A stretch of DNA of 64,000 nucleotides. Origin: Owenia fusiformis (Eukaryota > Annelida > Polychaeta > Sabellida > Oweniidae). The stretch spans positions 34,368,109 to 34,432,108 of the forward strand of contig CAIIXF020000002.1 in NCBI GenBank assembly GCA_903813345.2. Reading direction: 5' to 3'. Position numbers and translations under genes: made by a program. Position 1 is the stretch's first letter; the number at the start of each line of letters is the position of its first letter. Below are positions 43,051 through 54,340 of this stretch, one piece after another. The notes below the pieces were generated by a model. The model ran no database searches and was not told where the DNA came from. It saw nothing but the letters and a program-made list of their open reading frames with translations.

Positions 43051-43597
43051 TTGAAGTGGACATGCTGAAACAGGGACACATTGAAATGGACGTGCTGAAA
43101 CGGACACATTGAAATGGACATGCTGAAACAGGGACACATTGAAATGGATATGCTGAAATAGGGACACATTGAAATGGATATGCTGAAATAGGGACACATT
43201 GAAATGGGCATGCTGAAACAGGGACACATTGAAATGGATATGCTGAAATAGGGACACATTGAAATGGATATGCTGAAATAGGGACACATTGAAATGGACA
43301 TGCTGAAACAGGGACACATTGAAATGGACATGCTGAAATAGGGACACATTGAAATGGACATGCTAAAATAGGGACACATTGAAATGGACATGCTGAAACA
43401 GGGACACATCTAAATGGACATGCTGAAACATGGACACATTGAAATGGACATGCTGAAACAGGGACACATTGAAATGGACATGCTGAAATAGGGACACATT
43501 GAAATGGACGTGCTGAAACAGACACATTGAAATGGACATGCTGTAACATGGACATTGAAATGGACATGCTGAAACAGGGACACATTAAAATGGAGAA
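43051..43597. repeat. Minisatellite, 30-bp unit
   Basis: Nearly twenty copies of GACACATTGAAATGGACATG followed by CTGAAACAGG or CTGAAATAGG. The unit is a multiple of three, so long antisense frames run through it by chance. Similar single-copy words (GAAATATAGACATGCTGAAA near 45048; GACACATTGAA near 45115 and 45231) lie in the 3' flank of cassette III and in diverged form after cassette IV. The array therefore looks like expanded cassette 3' flank. Confidence 0.92.
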
Positions 43598-44401
43598 CAT
43601 GTCAAAATAGGAGATAATGGATAAATGCTGATATACCTTCTTGTCGGCATTTAATGCCAACCATGTAGCGATGAACATGTACATGAATTTTAATAAATAA
43701 TAAATTGTAAGAAATATGAATATATCATCATTATTTTTTCCAAAAATGCAACATAATATATTAAATATTCAAGATTTGGTATCTATTATAGATAGTTAAA
43801 GTGTTGAAGCTAAAATCAGAGATATAGAGACTGATAAAACTGCAACATTAAAAATATAATCCTTTCAGATGACATTTTATTAAATGAAGAGTTTATAATA
43901 ATCTAATATGAATTTGAATTTTACTCAATATGTTTTTGCCAATAATCAGGCCAAGATAAAAATGTTCAGGAGAAAAACATTAAATTCTTTTTATTTTGTT
44001 GAATAAGGTATGATTAGTTTTTTGATTTTAAAAAACAAGCACAAGAAGTTCTAAGACAACCAGCATGGGATGTAACTGGATAAAAAAATACTGAACAGGA
44101 TGCAATTTTTGTCAGGTGTGTTAGACATAATATCTTTGTGGATAAAATCATTTTGGAATATTATAAGAGATTTGATTGATAGATGATGATATCAAACACA
44201 TGCGTGGATATATGAGATTTTTTAGAGGGAAGAATTTGAAAGCTGAAAAATAGTCAACTCAGCATAGTCCTGCAGCCAAATGATAATATAACCAAAAGGT
44301 TGTGTAGAAGTAAAATATTTCTAGCTTATGATTTTTTTTTAAATTGTAAGCAGCAAAGAAAGACAATGTGAGGTAGTAAAGCAATTCATTATATTTTGCA
44401 G
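43598..44401 (+). other. Intron before cassette III
   Basis: It includes 44225-44330 (AAATAGTCAACTCAGCAT, CCTGCAGCCAAAT), which matches 48060-48135 ahead of cassette V. Whole cassettes with flanks have therefore been duplicated. It ends in the acceptor TTATATTTTGCAG. Confidence 0.5.
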
Positions 44402-44656
44402 AAAAATGGCCTGAGGATGTCAAACATAAGCTTTACAAACCATTCACAAACCAATTTACATGCAGTCATTGCTTTGAGCAGTTTCCAACTTTTGGAGCCA
44501 TTAAAAGACACATAAGTGTTCATACCAAATCACCAAATGAAGCTATGAAAGAGCCTGAAGATGAGTCCAGCGAGAAAGACACAGCAAAGGGTCATGAAAA
44601 GGAGACAAAACTGGAAAGCTCTGGGAACTCAGTAGATGATCATGAAATAGATAAAG
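44402..44656 (+). CDS. Cassette III exon A: single C2H2 finger
   Basis: The acceptor is CATTATATTTTGCAG. It opens EKWPEDVKHKLYKPFTNQF and carries the finger CSHCFEQFPTFGAIKRHISVH (H-x3-H, complete), then a Glu/Lys-rich linker. The usual donor site at the end of this exon type is shifted here (CTA/GTAAAT at 44709 leaves phase 0 and would misframe exon B). An earlier donor GATAAAG/GTATTT at 44656 keeps phase 1 and is chosen. If only the later donor works, the isoform is frame-broken. Confidence 0.65.
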
Positions 44657-44807
44657 GTATTTCAATTGAGTATCTAAACAATGATCAATTGTTAGCCAAA
44701 ACACATCTAGTAAATCAAAACTGGTCCATGTATATATATATGGTACATGCGACTGCATACATGTATGTAATAAACTTATCTCATATCTGTTACATTTGTT
44801 TTTGCAG

Positions 44808-44986
44808 GTAAAAAGCACCAGTGTAAATTATGTAACAAAACGTTTGGTTTTGCAAGTAGTGCCAGTAGACATAAAAAGACTGCTCACCAAGGGACGCGTT
44901 ATCATTGTACAAAATGTGGCAACCAATATTCCAGACAAGATGGGTTAATAAGACATATGAGAAGAGAACACCTGAGTAAACATTGA
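44808..44986 (+). CDS. Cassette III exon B: two C2H2 fingers, terminal
   Basis: The acceptor is ATTTGTTTTTGCAG before GT AAA AAG; 59 codons to TGA. The fingers are CKLCNKTFGFASSASRH (contacts F,S,A,R; H-x4-H) and CTKCGNQYSRQDGLIRH (R,D,G,R; H-x4-H). The joining segment is HQGTRYHC rather than the HTGEKP linker of the minus-strand cassettes, so the finger pair has a different spacing chemistry. Confidence 0.86.
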
Positions 44987-45753
44987 CTATGAAACTGGTT
45001 AATAAACATGTTAAAAGAGGAATATGTTGGAATATAAAACAATGAAATATAGACATGCTGAAATTGGACCAGTAAACCAGTAAATGTTGAAATAAGGGAA
45101 TTGTTGAAATAGTGACACATTGAACTAAAGAACGTATTAAAAGAATAGGCCTACTTGCTGAAAAACATGGCATCCATGTTAAAATGAGAAAAGTGATGAA
45201 ACAGGAAATGTTGGAATTTTGATATTGGAGACACATTGAAATCAGGACACATTGAGATTTTTATTTCTGATATGAAAAGAAAGTCACCAAGAATGAAGGA
45301 ATACCCTGAGTCACTCATATAAAAGGCTTTTACACAAAAATCAAAAAAGTCAATTTTACATCTTAGCCATTATAGCATTCTATAAGCTAGGTACATGAAT
45401 AGAGGACATTATTATCATCCTGAATATAGCATAGTACACTACTGTATATCATGTATCATAGAATTTTAGCAATAAAGTGTAAATATATTTTTAAAATGAA
45501 CATTTTGGCCTGTCGCCCTCTATATAATTGGCATGTTGACCAGCTGATCACTAACAATAGTTTTCTCAGTGAATCCCTTATATTTGTAGTATGCTGAAAT
45601 AGATTTTTAATTATAAAAATGGTAAGTTAAGTAGGAATGTTAAGCGAGACATCAATTAATCATGAAACAAAATCTACTTTGTTCCTACTCATTTACAGTA
45701 TTTTCAAAGAAATGCAGTTTGAGGTACTTAACAATTGATGTTATATTTTGCAG
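44987..45753 (+). other. 3' UTR and intron between cassettes III and IV
   Basis: The first part resembles the minisatellite unit at 43051 in single copy. It carries an AATAAA at 45471-45476, then AT-rich DNA up to the acceptor of cassette IV. Confidence 0.5.
45471..45476 (+). terminator. Candidate polyadenylation signal, cassette III
   Basis: AATAAA about 485 nt past the stop of exon B, within a stretch (AATAAAGTGTAAATATAT) that has a homologue after cassette IV at 47141. Confidence 0.5.
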
Positions 45754-46086
45754 AAAAGCAGCCAGAGGATGTAAAACCTGAGATATGCAAACCGTTCGCA
45801 AGCCAATTTGAATGCAGGCATTCCTCAGAGAAGTTTCCAACTTTTGGAGATATTGAAAGACATGTCATTGCTGCTCATACCAAGGACGTCCTTGCTCATA
45901 CCAAATCACCAGATAAAACTAAGAAAGAGAACAATTCCAAGGAGAAAAGACCAGCTAAGAATCACAAAAAGGAGACAAAACTGAAAAACTTCAAGAACTC
46001 CGCAGATATTCCTAAGATAGATGAATATATTTCAGTTAAATATCTTAACAAAGAACGTTTCCCTGCCAGCATTAATATAACACCCA
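45754..46086 (+). CDS. Cassette IV exon A: degenerate single finger
   Basis: The acceptor is GTTATATTTTGCAG and the donor CACCCA/GTAAGT, phase 1 in and out, 111 codons. It opens EKQPEDVKPEICKPFASQF, then CRHSSEKFPTFGDIERHVIA. The second Cys of the finger is Ser, so zinc binding is probably lost although the frame is open. A long Lys-rich linker (KTKKENNSKEKRPAKNHKKE) may serve as a nuclear localisation signal. Confidence 0.72.
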
Positions 46087-46595
46087 GTAAGTTGAACAAT
46101 TTTAATCAGAATGACTTCTGAGATATGGATGATGTATTCACTTAACATGGGGATATGAACCATTGACTTAACATGGGGATACCCATATAATTATCACAGG
46201 GATATCATGAAATCATTATCTCAAAAGAACATTGAGTCTCATCCAGTAAAATTAAGTTACTGGGTTTACACATTTTCGGGTTCTTAAACAGGAAACCTTT
46301 CTGAAAATCTTGGTGGGCCCTAATACAGTAATATGTGGTACATGCAGTTGCATACAGAACCAACTAATTACACTACTATTATTTGTAATTCCAAGTAAAA
46401 GTAATTTAAACTGAATGGGCAATGTGACCCCACAGTTTTACTGGATCAGATATTGTATCTTCTGTATAGCACCATGCTTGTAATGTAAGAAGCCAGTCGT
46501 TAACCAGTGCAATGTTTGTTACATTGTAAAACAACTTTCATAAATATATGTCTATCCATGCATGGTATTGTACTTCATTTTAATTTGTTTTGCAG

Positions 46596-46774
46596 GTAAG
46601 GATTATCAATGTGGAGTGTGTGAAGAAACATTTGCTTGTGATTCTAATGTTAAACGACATGTATTGAATGTTCACCAAGGGAGGCGTTTTTGTTGCGAAA
46701 AATGTGGACAAGGATATACCAAACGAGCATCTTTAGTAAGACATATCAAAAAATACCATCTTAGTAATCATTGA
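46596..46774 (+). CDS. Cassette IV exon B: two C2H2 fingers, terminal
   Basis: The acceptor is TTTAATTTGTTTTGCAG before GT AAG GAT; 59 codons to TGA, the same length as cassette III. The fingers are CGVCEETFACDSNVKRH (contacts C,S,N,R) and CEKCGQGYTKRASLVRH (K,A,S,R), both H-x4-H. The junction is HQGRRFCC. Confidence 0.88.
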
Positions 46775-48193
46775 CTCTGAAACTGATGATAATAAACATT
46801 GTAATCAGGTTTATTGTGATTATGTGGACAAAATGATTGACATTGTTGAGAGGAAATATGTTGGAATTGAAAACATGGATATGCTGGAATAAGACACAGA
46901 AAACGGAGAAATGTTGAAATTAAGACATTTTGAAATTGAAGACATATTGAAACAGAGACATGTTGAACAAGATATTTATTTCTGATATGAAAAGAAAGTC
47001 ATCAATAATGAAGGAAATTACCCAGTCACTCATCCAAAAGACTTTTGCATAATTGTCATCTTCCTAGATGTTCCTATATCATTCAAAAGGCCTTATGTTC
47101 TTGATTAAATGTTAAGTACATATCATGTGTTATAGAACTTAATAAAAAATGTAAATATATTCTTAAATGTAATTCAAATATATGACCTCAAATTATATTC
47201 TGGCCATTTCCAAAGACCTCAATAGTTCGCGATTTTGGTCTTTTAACATTGAACAGAATAAAATTTTTAGTCTTATATTACGCCATAAATCATAAAATCT
47301 CAGTCTTTATTCCTTAAATCCTTAAATGTACAATTATTTTTTGAACTATGTGAAATAAAGTGAATTGCTTCAATTTAAGGAGAAATGTTATTTTACTCTC
47401 ATGTAGAAATAATAAAACACCTGGTTGTATATTGCAAATGAATTGGGAGAGCTTTATTTCTGACCTAACATTCCTAGTTTCACATGAAAGCTGAATCATT
47501 CTAAAAGTAGCACAACTACATTGCTTTTTTTATATGAGTTAGATGTTACCTATTATTGCGATTAACTTTTGTCCAAAAAATTTGAAATATTAACGTATTG
47601 TTCTAAAATAAAATGAGGAATGTGTGGTCCAACAATACGAGAGATGTATTAACCCTTGTAAAATTGCATTTTTGCAGATGGGCCCAAAAATAAAATTTTA
47701 TGAGACATCAGTTTTTTTTTAAATGTTCATCTTCCAAAATACCTCCAATATTACATTCATCCACAGGTTTTCAGTTTATCATCCCAACAAATTAGTATTT
47801 TTCTAGTTATAGAGAGCAGATCACCCTGTTAGCATTCAAGTGAAGCTTTGCACCCAAAATATTTGACTATGTTTTGTGTTATTTGGTTTTTCTCGTGGTA
47901 CTTACTTGTGGTTGCTTTCATACAACTCTTCTTTGTACAGTATTCTAAATCTTCTGTGGATTGGAATGATAAATATAGCGAATACAGAGGGTATCAAATA
48001 CATGTGCACATATAAGGAGGGATAAAACGGGATATAATTGATAAATATAGGTTTTCTAGTGGTAAGAAACAAAAGTTTAAAAAATAGTCAACCCATCATA
48101 ATTCTGCAGACAAATATAACATTACCAAAACTTCTTTACTTGAAAGACACTTGAGATGATCTAGCTATTCATCTTAAATGGTTGTTTAGAAGG
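46775..48193 (+). other. 3' UTR and intron between cassettes IV and V
   Basis: It starts with a diverged single-copy form of the GAAATATGTTGGAATTGAAA flank and holds an AATAAA at 47141. The stretch 48060-48135 matches the DNA ahead of cassette III. No gene is seen. Confidence 0.45.
47141..47146 (+). terminator. Candidate polyadenylation signal, cassette IV
   Basis: AATAAA about 370 nt past the stop of exon B, followed by GTAAATATATTCTTAAATG, which parallels the cassette III site. Confidence 0.5.
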
Positions 48194-49849
48194 CATACCT
48201 GCCAACCTAAGACCAAAATTTTGCGGTAGATTTTTTTAAAATTGCTGTATTTTTGCGGTAGATTTTTTCAAAATACGGTAGTTTTTGCGGTATTTTTCAA
48301 CAAAATTGCGGTAGTTTTTGCGGTAGATTTTAGAAAAAAACTGTAGTTTTTGCGGTAGATTTTTAAAAAAACGGTAGTTTTTGCGGTAGATTTAAAAAAT
48401 ACGGTAGTTTTTGCGGTAGATTTTAAAAAAATACTGTAGTTTCAGAGGTTTGGGGTAGATTTTTGAAAAAAGTGTAATTTTGCGGTAGAAATTTGAAAAA
48501 AGCGGTAGTTTTGCGGAAGATTTAGAAAAAATGCGGTAGTTTTACGGTAGATTTTGAAAATTGCAGTAGATTTACGGTAATTTTTTGAAAAACTGGTACT
48601 TTTGCGGAAGATTTGCCAAAATGCGGTATTTTTCAGTAGATTTTGAAAAATGTGGTAGTTAAACCTTTATACAATGCGGTTTTCTATATTAATACAATGT
48701 TTACGTGGTCATATTGTTGTTGTTATTGTGAATGCACCTGAGAATTATATGAAACTATTATTTTCAAGGAAAAATAAATATACTATTTTCAAGAATAGAT
48801 AGAGACTAAACACTTTTTATTCTTCATTTGCCTACAATGGACAGACAGCAACTTTGGATTTTAATGTTTCAGCAAAATGTACATATACAACTCTTTTACA
48901 ATAAATCTAGATTGATTCAAAATACGAACACAAGATTCATATCTCGTGTTTGTCTGGCACAAATAGAAAATAAGTACAGATAAATTGTCTTTCAAAAATA
49001 ATCTGTTATGAGCATTTGCTGAAACCTTTCCCCTGAGACATCGTTCAGATTCGGATATCACAATACTTTTATAATAAACCAGAACTCAAGGCTTTATTTT
49101 TTAATTATGTATTTGTTACTGATAATGTGTTCTGATGAAAAATACAACATTTAATCGTTCTGTAAAGAAATTGATTAAACTATGTATAATATATATGTGG
49201 CGTTCATTACTGATCATAACAAATCAAACTACGCATATTTCATACGCTAAATATGCATACGCATTTCCACTCATTTATTTAGATGAAGCGCAACTAAAAT
49301 TATATTTTTGTTGCATTCGGAATAAAGATCTGTGTTAACTACAATAAAAATCATGGCAGAAAGAATTCCTTCTAGCTAGTAGTAGTTGGTGTTTGGACTG
49401 ATTACACGCAAGCTTACTTAGATAAATGCGCAATAACCTGATAACCACAGACCTGCCGATACCTATTTATATTCGGGTTGGTGAAGGAATATTACAGGGA
49501 CAGTACAGGAAGACTTCAATTTTCAGCATTTCCCAATAACAATAACGGGAAATTTTACGGTAGTTTGAACAAAAATACTGTTGATTTTAGCAGAAATACG
49601 GCTGATTTACGAAAATTTACGGTAGATTTTCAAAAATTTACGGTAGATTTTACGGCCGTTCTCATGGAATAAACAAGTTTTTTAAAAAGAAAATTTACGG
49701 TAGATTACGAAAAAAATACGGTAGATTTTTTTACGGGCGTTTTTACGGGAAAAAAATGGTATTTTTTTACGGTAGTTTGTCATTTTTTTACGGAAAAACG
49801 AAAAATTTACGGTAGATTCCCGTAAAAATACGGTAGGTTGGCAGGTATG
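48194..49849. mobile_element. Terminal-inverted-repeat element with subterminal GGTAGATTTT arrays
   Basis: It starts CATACCTGCCAACCTAAG and ends GTAGGTTGGCAGGTATG, with GAAGG on each side (48189-48193 and 49850-49854) as a 5-bp target duplication. Both ends carry irregular arrays of (T)GCGGTAGATTTT or TTACGGTAGATTTT spread over about 450 bp (left) and 300 bp (right). These could be transposase-binding repeats. The 800 bp core has no transposase frame, so it is non-autonomous. It split the duplicated flank in front of cassette V. Confidence 0.82.
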
Positions 49850-49977
49850 GAAGGAAAAGTTTCTAGTCCATGAAATTATAAACTTTTTGAACTTAGACTT
49901 AGAACATGTAAAATGAATAAGCAACATCCAGAAGAAAGGCAATACGAGCTAGTTTAGCAATTGATTTTATTTTGTAG

Positions 49978-50283
49978 AAAAACGGCCAGGCGACGTAAAA
50001 TATGAGCCATACAAACCTACAACTCACCAGTTTGCATGCAGTCATTGCAAAGGGAAGTTCCAAACTTTAGGAGAAATTGAGAGACATTTTGTAGCTGCTC
50101 ATGCTAACTCACCAGATGAAGCTAAGAATGAGTCTGGAAATCAACAAAATAAAAAGGATGAAAATGTGTCAGAGATCCAGCAAAGGAATCCTCGCTTCTC
50201 AGCTGACGACTGTGATAAAGATATTGCAGTCGAATATCTGAACAATGATTTTGTACTAGGCATGAGTCCTAAAATAACACCGA
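49978..50283 (+). CDS. Cassette V exon A: single C2H2 finger
   Basis: The acceptor is TTTTATTTTGTAG and the donor CACCGA/GTAAGT, phase 1 in and out, 102 codons. It opens EKRPGDVKYEPYKPTTHQF with the finger CSHCKGKFQTLGEIERHFVAAH (complete, H-x4-H). The linker is Asn/Glu/Asp-rich and ends VLGMSPKITP, like cassette I. Of the five A exons, this one and cassette III are the best preserved. Confidence 0.84.
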
Positions 50284-50622
50284 GTAAGTTTACTGTTTTT
50301 TAAGCTTTTCAAAATTTTGCTGTACTTTATTTTATGTCTCTAAAGACTCGTATCATATATTGACTAAATACAACCCTTTTGAAGCTAATGGTATCCTAAC
50401 ATTCTAGGTCATCCTTGTCAAATAATTTTGGTCACTTTCAACAGACTCATTAAAAAAAATCTTTCTATTTGACATTACACAATCAAATCCCAGCAAATTT
50501 AAAACCCAGGAATTTAAAACTACTGCAATTCTTCAGTTTGTTTTAGTTATACATTTTGAGACAAGATTCATGCAAATATAGGCCTAAATGAAATCAACTT
50601 ATTCACCATTATATTTTTGCAG

Positions 50623-50795
50623 GCAAAAGACTCCAGTGTTGTTTCTGCAGTAAAACATTTGTCAAACTTAGTGAGCTGAATCAGCATGTTTTGATAATCC
50701 ACCGAGGAAGGCGCTTTGTTTGTAAAAAGTGTGGCAGAAGATATTCAAGGAAAAACAAAATGAAAAGTCACATCATTAAACACCATCAGAAGTAG
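50623..50795 (+). CDS. Cassette V exon B: two C2H2 fingers, terminal
   Basis: The acceptor is CCATTATATTTTTGCAG before GC AAA AGA; 57 codons to TAG. The fingers are CCFCSKTFVKLSELNQH (contacts K,S,E,Q) and CKKCGRRYSRKNKMKSH (R,N,K,S), each H-x4-H. The junction is HRGRRFVC. The second finger is highly basic. Confidence 0.87.
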
Positions 50796-52169
50796 ATACC
50801 ATCAAAGTAGAGATCGTCTAAGTGTATTGACAATACCATAATATAAAACGAAGAATATGTGGTCCAACCAATCTCCCAGTCTATTACATTACACTTTTTA
50901 TTAGTCATTATTATCTACAAGATAAAAAATGAGCTAAAACGGGTGTCGACTTTTGGTTGCAACCCAAGATACTTCAAGAAAAGCCGAAGATTGTCGAAGA
51001 TTTTCTTTGCAAACGTAGTTGGCCGAGGGTACCACGAATGTGAGGGGATGTCTCTAATTGGTCAAAAAGAGAGGCTTGGCATTCTCTGTCAGATTGAATC
51101 GGCAAAGTTTGGTTGTATGGCTTACCTTCGGTTGTATGGCCCAACCTCGATTGAATGGAAAAGATGTTGTCCCGAACTAAAACTAGACTAATGCATCAAT
51201 TGAGTGCAATAATACAATGTAGTTGTGAAATACAAATACAGCATAAAGGTGTAAAAGTTTCAGTTTGATGTATCATTGTCAAAATATTAATCCAATGAAT
51301 GACATTGACAATGTCAGGACTGCCTTCAAAATTAAATTGTCCACAGGTGTCAACCTAAAGTTGACTGCCAAAGAAGTGGTAGAGAAGAATGTACTTATTT
51401 TTCTTACATAGTTTAGCCAATTGAAATATATTTCACCACTGAAGAAATAGTTGACTTTTAGTTTATTTTCCCAACAAATTGGTATTGCTGCCATTTTCTT
51501 AAACCAAAACATTTTAATTCAATTCTGACATTTTTGATTTACACACTGAAGTGGTTCATTAGAATCTAATGCTTACTTGGAGTTTGAAATGTCATACAAA
51601 ATGTTTACTGATGCCATACATTAAAATGGCTGCTATCGTTTGGAGAGAAAGTGCATGATTTGATTTTAGAATTATATGATGAAATTACCTTTATCCTATG
51701 CCAAGTAGAGTTTTAGGGAGATAAGTTGGTAAGATATATCCCGTATCCTGATTTTGAGGTTTCCATATCCAGAATCTCCATATCTCCCGCTTCGGTGCAT
51801 ATCTTCCCGCTTCCGGTGCATATCTTCCCGCTTCCGGTAATGCAATAAAATGACTTGATTTTTTATTTTTACACCTTGTACTATTGAAATGGCCATATGC
51901 CCCTGAAAACTCTACTTGGTATAGGATAATGCAATTATGTACGGCCGGTTTGGATATTGGGTTCATCCCTCATGAGATATGCACATCTACCTTCAGTCCC
52001 TATGGTCCCTCAGGTAGATATGCATATCTCCCTCTGGATAAACCCCATATCCAAAACCTCCCAGTACATAACCCTTATTTATCTTATCTTATATTTGCCG
52101 ATTGAAATAATTTTAGTGTAAGACAAAAGTTATATGGCCCAGTGAAGCCATATATTAGCTTATTACATT
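50796..52169 (+). other. Intron between the split cassettes and the single-exon cassettes
   Basis: A GC-richer patch at 50935-51180 has an open frame of 110 codons (start 50859) with no family I recognise. Near 51780-51840, CATATCTTCCCGCTTCCGGT is repeated in tandem. No gene is supported. Confidence 0.4.
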
Positions 52170-52465
52170 ACAGTGTTCTGTCATACAAAATAAAAGGACA
52201 GTCTTCTGTCAAACAAAATGACAGGCCAGTGTTCTGTCATACAAAATGACAGGTTAGTGTTCTGTCATACAAAATGACAGATTAGTGTTCTGTCATAAAA
52301 AATGACAGGTTAGTGTTCTGTCATACAAAATGACAGGTTAGTGTTCTGTCATACAAAATGACAGGTTAGTGTTCTGTCATACAAAATGACAGGCCAGTGT
52401 TCTGTCATACAAAATGACAGGCCAGTCTTATGTCATACAAGTGACTGGACAGTGTTCTGTCATAC
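52170..52465. repeat. Minisatellite, 28-bp unit
   Basis: About ten copies of TTCTGTCATACAAAATGACA followed by GGTTAGTG or GGCCAGTG. It ends some 270 bp before the next finger exon. Confidence 0.92.
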
Positions 52466-52735
52466 TTGCTCAATTTTCAGTATGAAAAGCTTGAGTTAGG
52501 GTACAAATGAATAAAGAAAAAACAGAATAAGTCGGTAACAACTTTAGTTCAACTTTTTCTTTTCAGCTTTTTTTGTATTTTTGTGATTTGTATTGTATAG
52601 ACCTCAGAGATCAATGTGCATGCAGCAGAAGCTCTTAAGATTTATGTTTGATGATTTACATTGAAATGCTGAGTAATTTACAGTTCTGACAATGGATACA
52701 AAGAGATTTCTAAATCTTATTTTCTTATGTTTCAG

Positions 52736-52992
52736 CCACTTACACCAACTATACCCACCCAACTGTAAACACATTATCCCTACAACAGGACAAATACAGT
52801 GATCGTTACTGCAATATATGTGATCGTAAAATCTCAAGCATAAGCCAGTACAAAGTTCACATGAGGATCCATACTGGCGAGAGACCATATAAATGTGGAG
52901 TTTGCCTGAAAACATTTCGACAGTCTTCTCATGTTTATAGACATATGCGGGACACACATAAAATAAAAGATGTGAAAATTACTAAGAATTGA
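52736..52992 (+). CDS. Alternative 3' terminal exon, two C2H2 fingers
   Basis: The acceptor is TTTTCTTATGTTTCAG before CC ACT TAC; 85 codons to TGA. The frame has no early ATG. The lead ATYTNYTHPTVNTLSLQQDK is followed by finger 1 CNICDRKISSISQYKVH (contacts S,S,Q,V), linker HTGERPY, and finger 2 CGVCLKTFRQSSHVYRH (Q,S,H,R) with H-x4-H. The tail is KIKDVKITKN. It is the first plus-strand cassette of the single-exon HTGEKP type, like those of the minus-strand gene. Confidence 0.87.
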
Positions 52993-53186
52993 TACATTTG
53001 TGGAACACTTGCAAAACAAAAAAGATATAGGTGTATAATAGAAAACCTCTGTTAGTGGAACACTTCTGCTAGCAGTAGAACACCTCAGTGGAACACCTCC
53101 CAAGTAGAACCAAAGGTGTTCCTTTTATTCCATTAGACAGGTGTTACTGTAGTAATCACGCGGTCCTAACTACGACTGCTAATTTT

Positions 53187-53533
53187 AATTTTTGACCTAC
53201 CAGGTGCTTGAAAATTAAGGATTGCGAGTCTCATACTGCACCGTTTTTCTTCAAACTTATACCATTAAAAGCAGAACAAAATTGCCTTTCTGTCGGTGCA
53301 TTACTTAATTGTAAAGAGTCCCTCGTTCTAGCAGCGTTTTGGTCCCCAGCTGTTAGAAGGCCTTCTTACAGCTGGGGACCAAAATGCCGCTGGAAGTAGG
53401 GACTCTGTTGAAGAGAATAATGTACCATCAGAAAGGGATTTTTGTTATGCTTTGAATGGAACAAGTTTGAAGAAATACGGTGCAGTATGAGACTCGTAAT
53501 CCTTGATTTTCAAACATCCGGTAGGTCAAAAAT
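53187..53533. repeat. Fold-back palindrome, about 345 bp
   Basis: AATTTTTGACCTACC and GGTAGGTCAAAAATT pair at the ends, and CGAGTCTCATACTGCACCGT pairs with ACGGTGCAGTATGAGACTCG. The centre TGGTCCCCAGCTGT / ACAGCTGGGGACCA closes a nearly perfect hairpin. It is a small non-autonomous element 200 bp past the previous finger exon. Confidence 0.88.
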
Positions 53534-53748
53534 TCAAATTCAATTTTATAAATAAACTATCTGGGTAACATACAAGAACATAATAACATACATTTGGGTC
53601 ATTTTACCAATGAAAAAAGTTAGATAGATGACTCTCTGTTTATAGCTTTTTACATTTTGCACGTGAAATAAGTTCTGTCTTGATAAAGTTTAAAAAATGA
53701 ATTGTCTTTGAACTTTGTCTCATTCACCTAGCCTATATCCAATTAGAC

Positions 53749-53838
53749 TACAGGGTGAGCCAAATAAAGGTAACCCAAACAAATGTTAATAACTCAGTCA
53801 TCCAGCACAATACAATCAGTTCCTTGGCTCACCCTGTA
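53749..53838. mobile_element. TACAGGGTGA-type MITE, 90 bp
   Basis: TACAGGGTGAGCCAAATAAA at the left and CCTTGGCTCACCCTGTA at the right form terminal inverted repeats around about 55 bp. It is a very short internally deleted member of the family at 25021 and 58031. Confidence 0.72.
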
Positions 53839-54340
53839 TATTTTCAGAAGATATGATCTACAGTAGGTAGCTATTTTGTTTTGTATTGTATTTGTATTCA
53901 TTTGTATGCAAACTATCATGAAAGGCCATGCAAGATTCATTTGAGATGGTGAAGATCTTAGTAGCCAAGTTTATCACCTTTGCTAGAATACTTGTTACTT
54001 TTAGTCCTATTAACTATGTAAAATTACAAAAGAAGCCACTTTTCTTGAGCTGTAATTTTAATAAATTAACGATATAGATTTTAGATTAATTCATATGATG
54101 TTCATGTTATTAATGTAAAGAAGGGTTTCCAATACCATATTGTGCTAGTGTTTGGTATCTGTAAAAATCTGAATTCAGGGATTTCCTTATTATATACATG
54201 AATTTTTCACAAAAGAGCTCAGCTTATTAATGACTACAGATAATGTTAGCAAATCACAATAGCAGAAGTTCAGAAGATGTAAATGCTTGATACATGTATC
54301 AACTTGAAAAAAATTGAATGTCATATTTTTTCAATTTCAG
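53839..54340 (+). other. Intron
   Basis: AT-rich DNA ending in the acceptor TTTTTTCAATTTCAG. Nothing else was recognised. Confidence 0.35.

Noticed and set aside
42944-43684. Long antisense open frame of up to 246 codons rich in Phe/Gln/Cys/Ser/Pro
   Set aside because: It is the 30-bp minisatellite read through; the unit length is a multiple of three, so all frames stay open. There is no real protein character.
50859-51191. 110-codon open frame on the plus strand
   Set aside because: Open and slightly GC-richer but with no recognisable family or splice context; left as unassigned intron DNA.
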